From an uncultured Clostridia bacterium (GTDB lineage: Bacteria; Bacillota; Clostridia; TANB77; CAG-508), in the NCBI GenBank assembly GCA_934149115.1, contig CAKPDW010000011.1, forward strand, positions 1-29,072: 29,072 bases of DNA. The letters run 5' to 3'. The notes below the pieces were generated by a model. That model searched no databases. It saw nothing but the letters and a program-made list of their open reading frames with translations, and was not told where the DNA came from. Below, piece after piece: positions 23,470 to 29,072 of the stretch. Position numbers and translations under genes: made by a program. Position 1 is the stretch's first letter; each line of letters begins with the position of its first letter.

Positions 23470-23902
23470 TTATGCAAAAGCCTATAAAGAAATTACAGAA
23501 ATCCTTAAATATGTTCCAATAGAAACTGTAAAAAAAATACCACAAGAAATGAAGGATACGTTTGAAGATAAAAAGTCAAAAACATATAATTTTAAAATAG
23601 ATACAACCAAACCATTTGAAGAACAAGAATTGTTAGAAGAAACCAAAGCAATACTTTCAAATATTTTTAGAGATTATTTAGCAAATGATTATCAAAGAGA
23701 AAAAATAATTGAAATGGAAAATCAGCAAAGAATAGAGTGGGAGAAAGAAAAAAGAGAAAAATATAACCCTGATAATGTATTCCATAATTCAGAAAAAGTA
23801 CCAGATAAAAAAATAGAAGAAGTATCAATGGTAGAATATAAAAAGGATAATATTTTTGAAAAAATTAAAGATTGGATAAAGAAAGTTTTCAGGATAAGAT
23901 AG
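23459..23902 (+). CDS. Small 'MEDNY' family protein, copy 2
   Basis: 147 residues from the ATG at 23459, with AAGGAGGT 6-7 bases upstream inside the end of effector 4; the overlap (ATGGAAGATAA) implies translational coupling. It is a paralogue of the 16104 protein, with the same order: MEDNYAKAYKEI, KKIPQEM, FEEQELLEETKAI, NIFRD, a charged helix, KYNPDNVF, linker, and an amphipathic C-terminal helix (IFEKIKDWIKKVF). No signal peptide. Its presence in both units, first in A and last in B, each next to an ART-like gene, suggests it is a functional partner (chaperone, adaptor or antidote) of these proteins; which one cannot be told from sequence. Confidence 0.75.
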   Translation: MEDNYAKAYKEITEILKYVPIETVKKIPQEMKDTFEDKKSKTYNFKIDTTKPFEEQELLEETKAILSNIFRDYLANDYQREKIIEMENQQRIEWEKEKREKYNPDNVFHNSEKVPDKKIEEVSMVEYKKDNIFEKIKDWIKKVFRIR

Positions 23903-23941
23903 CGTACAGATATAAAAAAGTTAGTAGAAGTTTTTAAGAAG

Positions 23942-24064
23942 ATGCTTGAGTTTGTTGGAATAAACGACTTTGAGGAAGATTTCGAAAAACTAAGAATAAT
24001 GGTAATTGAAAAATATCCATGGTATAAAAATAATTTGTCAAACTTTAGAAGCAAAAAAAGGTAG
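23942..24064 (+). other. Possible 40-residue ORF or gene remnant in frame after copy 2
   Basis: The frame of the preceding gene stays open beyond its TAG for 53 codons (23903-24064). An ATG at 23942 would give a 40-residue helical peptide (MLEFVGINDFEEDFEKLRIM...KYPWYKNNLSN). There is no good RBS. Copy 1 of the family ends at the same place as copy 2, so the TAG is the natural stop and this looks like a remnant of another gene rather than a lost C-terminus. Confidence 0.35.
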
Positions 24065-24101
24065 AAAATAATTAAAAAATAAGTGTACTTTTTTTATCTA
24101 A

Positions 24102-24139
24102 AATGCACAGAAATTTGCTTTGCAAATTTTGCACGCGAA
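24102..24139. repeat. 38-bp dispersed repeat, copy 2
   Basis: Counterpart of 6128-6165 (three differences). This copy has a better hairpin core, AAATTTGC-TTT-GCAAATTT, flanked by GCAC. It lies at the right border of the accessory island, before the regulator promoter. Confidence 0.7.
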
Positions 24140-24170
24140 AAAAGCTAATAATAAAACCTCCATAATTAAA

Positions 24171-24214
24171 ATTACAAAAATGTAGCATAATTTTTATTAA
24201 TACCATGTTATAAT
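24171..24214 (+). promoter_or_regulatory. Regulator promoter with candidate operator
   Basis: ATTACAAAAATGTAG at 24171-24185 is one base different from 25943-25957, upstream of the transporter genes. It is followed by TG-T-TATAAT (24209-24214), an extended -10 without a good -35, as expected for an activated promoter. The shared site is a candidate binding site for the response regulator of this locus. Confidence 0.55.
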
Positions 24215-24233
24215 GATTACGGAGGAATGAAAG

Positions 24234-24926
24234 ATGGAGAAAATTTTAATAGTTGAAGATGACGAGAAGTTACGAAATGAATTAGAAATCTTTTTAACTA
24301 ATAATGGGTATAAAGTAGAAATTTTAAAAGAATTTGACAATACTTTAGAAAACATAATTTTTATGAATCCTGATTTATTGTTATTAGATATAAACCTACC
24401 AGGAGCTGATGGAGAATTCATTTGTAAAGAATTAAGAAAAAAATCTAATATTCCCATTATCATAGTAACTAGTAGAGATAATGAAATAGATGAGTTACTA
24501 TGCATAAATAATGGAGCAGATCATTATATTACAAAACCTTTTAATATTCATATTCTTTTAGCCAAAATTAGTTCTTTATTAAGACGTACCAATTTTAGTA
24601 TAGAAAAAAGTGATGTAATTGATGCAAAAGATTTTATATTAAATGTACATAAATGTACTATTCAAAATGGAGACGTTGTTATTGATTTAACAAAAAATGA
24701 ATTTAGAATATTAAGATATTTAGTAACTAATAGAGATAGAATTGTTTCAAGAGAAGAAATTATGGAATGTTTATGGGATAACAATGATTTTATAGGTGAT
24801 AGTACATTAACAGTCAATATGACTAGAGTTAGAAATAAGCTTGAAGAAATTGGATTAAAAGAGTTATTAGAAACTAAGAGAGGACAAGGATATATTTTAA
24901 AAAGAGGGAAAAAGGATGAGTTTTAA
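24234..24926 (+). CDS. bceR: OmpR-family response regulator, BceR-like
   Basis: 230 residues. N-terminal receiver domain with the acidic pair ED-D at 8-10, phospho-acceptor Asp52 in LLLLDINLPG, Thr80 in IIIVTSRD and the conserved Lys near 102 in YITKPFN. C-terminal winged-helix DNA-binding domain (~130-225) with IDLTKNEFRILRYL, VSREEIMECLWD, VNMTRVRNKLEEIG and the closing TKRGQGYIL. GGAGG lies 8-9 bases before ATG. It overlaps the kinase gene by 11 bases, and with the BceAB-type transporter downstream forms a peptide-antibiotic sensing module. The symbol denotes the family; the inducing peptide is unknown. Confidence 0.88.
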   Translation: MEKILIVEDDEKLRNELEIFLTNNGYKVEILKEFDNTLENIIFMNPDLLLLDINLPGADGEFICKELRKKSNIPIIIVTSRDNEIDELLCINNGADHYITKPFNIHILLAKISSLLRRTNFSIEKSDVIDAKDFILNVHKCTIQNGDVVIDLTKNEFRILRYLVTNRDRIVSREEIMECLWDNNDFIGDSTLTVNMTRVRNKLEEIGLKELLETKRGQGYILKRGKKDEF

Positions 24927-25935
24927 GAAATATATTAGAGATAATTTATTAATAATCTGTTTGTTAATGTTTGCTATAGTTACAATTGAAATCTTTTTAA
25001 TGGCGTATCAAGTAGATTTGTTTATTAAAGTATATATCATAATAAGTGTTACACTATCTTTTTTTATAGGATTATCTTGGAAATACTTTGTCAAAAAAAG
25101 CTATTATAAAAAATTGCAAAATACATTAGATGAATTAGACCAAAAATATCTAGTAGCAGAAATTATTGAAGATTCTGATTTTATCGAAGGAAAAATTTTA
25201 AAAGATATTTTAATTCAAGTAGATAAATCTATGATAGAAAATGTAAATAAATATAAATTTTTACAAGAAGATTATAAGGAATATATAGAATTATGGATTC
25301 ATGAAATAAAAACTCCAATTGCAAGTGCTAAACTTGTTATTGAGAATAATAAAAATCCAGTTACTAAGAGTATAGATGAAGAATTAGACAAAATAGAAAA
25401 CTATGTAGAACAAGCTTTATTTTATGCAAGAAGCAATACGGTAGAAAAAGATTATTATATAAAAAAATGGAAGCTAAAAGAGATTGTAAATGAGAGTATA
25501 AAAAGAAATAAGAGTGTGTTAATACAACAAAAATTTATTATAAATTTACACGATTTAGATTTGACAGTAAACACAGATAGTAAATGGATTATTTTCATAT
25601 TAAATCAGCTGATTCAAAACAGTATAAAATATAAAAATAAAGATGTCGAAAGTTCTATAGAAATTTATGGAGAAAATGGAAAAGAAAATATTGTTTTATA
25701 TATCAAAGATAATGGTATAGGAATTCAAAAAGGAGAATTGAATAAAGTTTTTGAAAAAGGATTCACAGGTTCAAATGGCAGAATGACAGAAAAAAAATCA
25801 ACTGGAATTGGTTTGTACTTATGTAAAAAACTTTGCGAAAAACTCGGAATTGGAATAAAGATAGATTCTACTTATGGAAAAAATTTTATTGTAAAAATTA
25901 TTTTTCCTAGAGGTAGTTATACAAATTTTGATTAA
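24916..25935 (+). CDS. bceS: Intramembrane-sensing histidine kinase, BceS-like
   Basis: 339 residues. Two membrane helices at ~11-32 and 38-57 with an extracytoplasmic loop of only about five residues, the hallmark of BceS kinases, which lack a sensor domain and receive the signal from the transporter. The phospho-acceptor His129 lies in LWIHEIKTPIAS. The ATPase domain follows: N-box LNQLIQNSIKY (~230), G1 IKDNGIGI (~270), and G2 STGIGLYLCKKL (~298). The start ATG lies within the end of the regulator gene, giving coupled translation. It phosphorylates the adjacent regulator. Confidence 0.9.
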   Translation: MSFKKYIRDNLLIICLLMFAIVTIEIFLMAYQVDLFIKVYIIISVTLSFFIGLSWKYFVKKSYYKKLQNTLDELDQKYLVAEIIEDSDFIEGKILKDILIQVDKSMIENVNKYKFLQEDYKEYIELWIHEIKTPIASAKLVIENNKNPVTKSIDEELDKIENYVEQALFYARSNTVEKDYYIKKWKLKEIVNESIKRNKSVLIQQKFIINLHDLDLTVNTDSKWIIFILNQLIQNSIKYKNKDVESSIEIYGENGKENIVLYIKDNGIGIQKGELNKVFEKGFTGSNGRMTEKKSTGIGLYLCKKLCEKLGIGIKIDSTYGKNFIVKIIFPRGSYTNFD

Positions 25936-25942
25936 AAGAATT

Positions 25943-26008
25943 ATTACAAAATTGTAGGAAAAATGTAGTGTAAATCGATGGCAAGTGCTACCTAAGAGCT
26001 ATTATAAT
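25943..26008 (+). promoter_or_regulatory. Transporter promoter with candidate operator
   Basis: ATTACAAAATTGTAG (25943-25957) repeats the site upstream of the regulator, and AAAAATGTAG recurs at 25959-25968. TATAAT at 26003-26008 provides a -10 without a consensus -35. The 100-bp gap between kinase and ATPase genes therefore looks like an inducible promoter, as in Bacillus bceAB. Confidence 0.55.
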
Positions 26009-26038
26009 ATAGATATGAAAAGGAGGAATATAATAAAA

Positions 26039-26806
26039 ATGGAAAAGGTACTTGAAGTTAAAAATATTGAGAAATATTATGGTAGCAAAACTAATTTAAC
26101 AAAAGCTGTTGATAACATTAGTTTTAACGTTGAGAAAAAAGAATTCGTAGGTATAATGGGAGCTAGTGGAAGCGGAAAAACAACTCTTTTAAATTGTATT
26201 TCTACTATTGATAGAGTTACATCAGGACATATCATCATAAATGGTAAAGATATTACAAAAATAAAAGGTAATAAATTAAATAAGTTTAGGAGAGAAGAAC
26301 TAGGTTTTATATTTCAGGATTTTAATTTGTTAGACACACTTACAGCTTATGAAAACATTGCTCTTGCACTTACAATTCAAAAGGTCAATTCACGCGAGAT
26401 TGATAGGAGAGTTAAAGATGTTGCAAGAAAATTAGATATAACAAATATATTAAATAAATATCCATATCAGGTTTCTGGAGGACAAAAACAAAGGATTGCA
26501 TCAGCAAGAGCAATTATTACTAATCCAAAATTAATATTAGCAGATGAGCCAACTGGTGCATTAGATTCCAAATCTGCAAAACAATTGCTAAGTACATTTA
26601 CAACATTAAATGAAGAACTCGGAGCAACAATTTTAATGGTAACACATGATGCATTTACAGCCAGCTATGCAGATAGAATTATATTTATAAAAGATGGAAA
26701 GATTTTCAATGAGATAATTAAAGGAAAAGATACGAGAAAACAATTTTTCGAGAAGATAATTGAAGTTCAAACACTTCTTGGAGGTGAGTTGAATGATGTT
26801 ATTTAA
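26039..26806 (+). CDS. bceA: ABC transporter ATPase, BceA-like
   Basis: 255 residues from the ATG at 26039; upstream in-frame ATGs (26015, and an ORF start at 25985) lie on or before the AAGGAGGA ribosome binding site (26020-26027) and are rejected. Walker A GASGSGKTT (~38-46), Q-loop FIFQDFNLLDTLTA (~85-98), signature VSGGQKQR (~140-147), Walker B LILADEPTGALD (~160-171) and H-loop MVTHDAF. The leading LEVKNIEKYYG and the D-loop are typical of the macrolide/lipoprotein-peptide (MacB/LolD/BceA) class. It powers the permease encoded next, with a 14-base overlap. Confidence 0.93.
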   Translation: MEKVLEVKNIEKYYGSKTNLTKAVDNISFNVEKKEFVGIMGASGSGKTTLLNCISTIDRVTSGHIIINGKDITKIKGNKLNKFRREELGFIFQDFNLLDTLTAYENIALALTIQKVNSREIDRRVKDVARKLDITNILNKYPYQVSGGQKQRIASARAIITNPKLILADEPTGALDSKSAKQLLSTFTTLNEELGATILMVTHDAFTASYADRIIFIKDGKIFNEIIKGKDTRKQFFEKIIEVQTLLGGELNDVI

Positions 26807-28829
26807 GTTATCATTTAAAAATATTAGAAAAAGTTTCAAAGATTATAGCATCTATTTTTTAACATTAGTGTTAGGTGTCGCAATTTTTTATATGTTCAAT
26901 TCTTTGGACAGTCAGCAGGCGATGCTTGTAGTATCAAAATCACAGCAAAGTATAATTGAACTAATGATTAACATGCTGAGCTATATTTCTGTTTTTGTTG
27001 CCATAATATTAGCTTTACTAATAGTGTACGCGAATAATTTTTTAATTAATAGAAGAAAAAAAGAATTTGGAATATATATGACTTTAGGCATGGGAAAAAG
27101 ACAAATATCAAAAATAATATTAGTAGAAACATTTTTTGTAGGTTTAATATCACTAATTGTGGGGGTGATAATTGGAATTTTTGCTTCACAATTTATGTCT
27201 GTATTTGTAGCAAAATTATTTGAAGCTAATATGAAGAAATTTGAATTTATATTCTCAAAAGAAAGTTGTATAAAAACGTGCATTTACTTTGCAATAATGT
27301 ATTTTACAGTGATGATATTTAATACAATGACAATTTCAAGATATAAATTAATAAATTTGTTAAATGCAAGTAAGAAAAACGAAAAAGTAAAAGTAAAAAA
27401 TCCTATAATTTCTGCTTTTATTTTTGCTATAGCATGTATAATACTAGGAGTTGCATATTGGAAAGTCACAAAAGATGTTTCATCATTGAATTCTGCTCAG
27501 AAATTATTAGCACCAATTTTATTAGGAGTATTAGGAACATTTTTAGTTTTTTGGTCTGTATCAGGATTTTTATTGCAGATAATACAAGCAAAGAAAAGTA
27601 TATATTTAAAAGGAACTAATATGTTTGTATTACGACAAATTAATAATAAAGTTAATACAATGGTAGTAAGCATGAGTGTAATTTGCTTAATGCTATTTAT
27701 GACAATTACAATTTTATCTTCAAGTGTATCTTTAAGAAATACAATGCAACGTGATTTAAAAGAAATGACACCAGTTGATATTAATTTATATAAGAATAAT
27801 ACTGAAGATTCAAAAGAATCAATACAAAAAATATTAAGTGATAATGGCTTTAATCTAAATCTATTAAAAGATGTTATTGAAATACCAATATATTCTTGTG
27901 ATAATTTAACATGTGCCGATTTCTTTGGTTCACATATTAATGAAATCCAAGAACAATATCCATTTTATAATTTTAATGCAAAAGAACAAATAGTAAAAAT
28001 CTCTGATTATAATAAGATAGCTAAGGAATACGGATGTGAAACATATAGTATTAAAGATGATGAATATATTGTTATTTGTGATTATGATGGAATGATAACA
28101 ATGAGAAATAAAGTTTTACAAAAAGAAAATTCTTTGGAAATAGTTGGAAAAACTTTAAAACCTAAATACAAAGAATGTAAAGATGGATATATATTCATGT
28201 CCGCAAGTCATACTAATACAGGAATTATTGTAGTTCCAGACAGCTGCGAATTTTCAGAAGATATGAAAGCACAAGATATTCTAGTAGCAAATTATAATGC
28301 AACTAAAGATGAAGAAAAAGAGAAAATAGAAGAAGAATTTGTAGGAGACGAATCGAGATTAACTAAAAGTTTAAATATTAATAATATAGAATTAGAGGGA
28401 ATGTCCAAAATTGCAATAATAGAAGGAAGCATAGGAGTATCAACAATTATAATTTTTATAGCAATTTATCTAGGAATAATATTTTTAATAGCAAGTTCAG
28501 CAATTCTTGCACTAAAACAGTTGACAGATAGTTCTGATAATAAACAAAGATATTCAATTTTGAGAAAAATTGGATGTGATGAAAAAATGATAAACCATGC
28601 ATTAGGAAAACAAATAGGTATATTCTTTGGATTTCCACTAATCTTGGCAATAATCCATTCTGTTTTTGGAATAAAATTTGTATTGCTAGTTTTATCAGGG
28701 CTAGCAGATACTAAAGAACTAATACCATCTATTATTATAACAGTTTTATTTATGGGAGTAATATATGGAGCATACTTTGTTGCAACATATATTGGAAGCA
28801 AAAACATTATAAAAGAAGAACAAATCTAA
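26793..28829 (+). CDS. bceB: FtsX-type ABC permease, BceB-like
   Basis: 678 residues. The N-terminus LFKLSFKNIRKSFKDYSIYFLTL is the standard BceB opening. Ten predicted membrane helices: about 19-36, 52-78, 108-132, 157-175, 205-224, 235-265 and 288-308, then a large extracellular domain (~310-555), and three more near 558-585, 617-640 and 645-670. FtsX-like regions lie around 60-175 and 560-670. The external domain is the feature that recognises peptide antibiotics such as bacitracin or lantibiotics, freeing their lipid target. GGAGGTG precedes two possible starts, ATG at 26793 and 26796; either fits. Confidence 0.92.
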   Translation: MMLFKLSFKNIRKSFKDYSIYFLTLVLGVAIFYMFNSLDSQQAMLVVSKSQQSIIELMINMLSYISVFVAIILALLIVYANNFLINRRKKEFGIYMTLGMGKRQISKIILVETFFVGLISLIVGVIIGIFASQFMSVFVAKLFEANMKKFEFIFSKESCIKTCIYFAIMYFTVMIFNTMTISRYKLINLLNASKKNEKVKVKNPIISAFIFAIACIILGVAYWKVTKDVSSLNSAQKLLAPILLGVLGTFLVFWSVSGFLLQIIQAKKSIYLKGTNMFVLRQINNKVNTMVVSMSVICLMLFMTITILSSSVSLRNTMQRDLKEMTPVDINLYKNNTEDSKESIQKILSDNGFNLNLLKDVIEIPIYSCDNLTCADFFGSHINEIQEQYPFYNFNAKEQIVKISDYNKIAKEYGCETYSIKDDEYIVICDYDGMITMRNKVLQKENSLEIVGKTLKPKYKECKDGYIFMSASHTNTGIIVVPDSCEFSEDMKAQDILVANYNATKDEEKEKIEEEFVGDESRLTKSLNINNIELEGMSKIAIIEGSIGVSTIIIFIAIYLGIIFLIASSAILALKQLTDSSDNKQRYSILRKIGCDEKMINHALGKQIGIFFGFPLILAIIHSVFGIKFVLLVLSGLADTKELIPSIIITVLFMGVIYGAYFVATYIGSKNIIKEEQI

Positions 28830-28857
28830 AAAATATAATGAATTTTAGTAAAACAAT

Positions 28858-28900
28858 CCTCATAAAATAGTATAGAACTAATATTTTATGAGGAGTTTTT
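28858..28900 (+). promoter_or_regulatory. Hairpin between bceB and the last gene that covers its RBS
   Basis: CCTCATAAAATA (28858-28869) pairs perfectly with TATTTTATGAGG (28882-28893), and T5 follows at 28896-28900. It looks like a terminator for the transporter operon, yet its right arm also holds most of the GAGGAG ribosome binding site of the gene at 28904, so it may both end transcripts and block translation of read-through mRNA. Confidence 0.65.
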
Positions 28901-28903
28901 ATT

Positions 28904-29072
28904 ATGAAAAAAATTAGAAATTTTCAGATTATAAGTGTTATTTTTGTTTGGATTGTTGGTACATTATTACATTTTACACATGACTGGTTTCCAAATAGCA
29001 CAATATTTACAATCATATCAGCAGTTAATGAAAGCACATGGGAACATTTGAAATTAGTGTTTTTCCCAATGT
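28904..29072 (+). CDS. Small membrane protein, N-terminal part (DUF6512-like)
   Basis: The first 56 codons are in the window; the gene runs off the end. GAGGAG lies 8 bases before ATG. Residues 8-25 form a membrane helix (IISVIFVWIVGTLLHFTH), and a second hydrophobic stretch begins near the window edge (LKLVFFPM). The ISAVNESTWEHLKLVFFP stretch is typical of small Clostridia integral membrane proteins I know as DUF6512; this is from memory of the pattern and should be treated as tentative. The function is unknown. Confidence 0.65.
   Translation, partial: MKKIRNFQIISVIFVWIVGTLLHFTHDWFPNSTIFTIISAVNESTWEHLKLVFFPM

Noticed and set aside
25985..26038. Longer N-terminus of the BceA-like ATPase
   Set aside because: It would place the promoter -10 (26003-26008) and the AAGGAGG ribosome binding site inside the coding region and adds residues absent from the family.
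1..29072. CRISPR arrays, tRNA or rRNA genes and riboswitches
   Set aside because: I saw no regularly spaced repeats, no cloverleaf with TTCRA arm and CCA-type end, and no recognisable riboswitch core; an Infernal or tRNAscan run would settle it.

Overview
The window is AT-rich, densely coded DNA. Strong AGGAGG-type ribosome binding sites, TTGACA/TATAAT promoters and T-tailed hairpin terminators, together with the gene set (uvrA, murD, secA, a YtvI-like sporulation membrane protein, a BceRS-BceAB peptide-resistance module, an ISLre2-type transposase), point to a low-GC Firmicute, most likely a Clostridia member. I cannot name a species. TGA and TAA both act as ordinary stops, so the standard bacterial code fits.

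Left part (1-14237) is mostly conserved backbone. It starts with the 3' end of uvrB and continues to uvrA, but three minus-strand genes sit between them (a small membrane protein, an unknown 104-residue protein and a Nudix hydrolase), each with its own promoter or terminator. After uvrA come an unrecognised protein built of about nine helical repeats of ~29 residues, a 21-residue lysine-rich mini-gene, a cytidylate-kinase-like gene, murD, two small membrane proteins, a ytvI-like gene, a convergent DUF1980-like gene and secA.

Middle part (14238-24064) is an accessory island. It opens with an ISLre2-type insertion sequence whose transposase RBS is locked in a hairpin. Two transcription units follow. 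Unit A (16034-20202) runs: small 'MEDNY' protein, three unlike proteins (449, 281 and >=266 residues), Nudix hydrolase. Unit B (21218-23902) runs: PHP phosphoesterase, a fourth such protein (401 residues), second 'MEDNY' protein. The four large proteins share almost no overall sequence, yet each carries an H-x(n)-I-x(3)-G-[FLE] element like the start of ADP-ribosyltransferase (ART)/Tpt1-like folds, and each ends in a variant of one short tail (F-[ST]-x(3)-IGK-x-T-[VI]...TT-x-KD). I regard this as the best candidate for an undescribed system: a polymorphic set of putative ART-like effectors with a common C-terminal tag, a paired small protein and phosphohydrolase partners. Between the units lie a broken DUF1016 (YhcG-type) nuclease gene and a fragment almost identical in DNA to the 3' end of secA, followed by a strong terminator. 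This suggests the insertion or duplication separated secA from its old downstream region.

Right part (24171-28829) is a complete antimicrobial-peptide sensing and detoxification module: OmpR-type regulator, intramembrane-sensing kinase, ABC ATPase and a 10-TM FtsX-type permease. A shared 15-bp site lies upstream of both the regulator and the transporter genes. The window ends inside a small membrane protein gene whose RBS lies in a hairpin.
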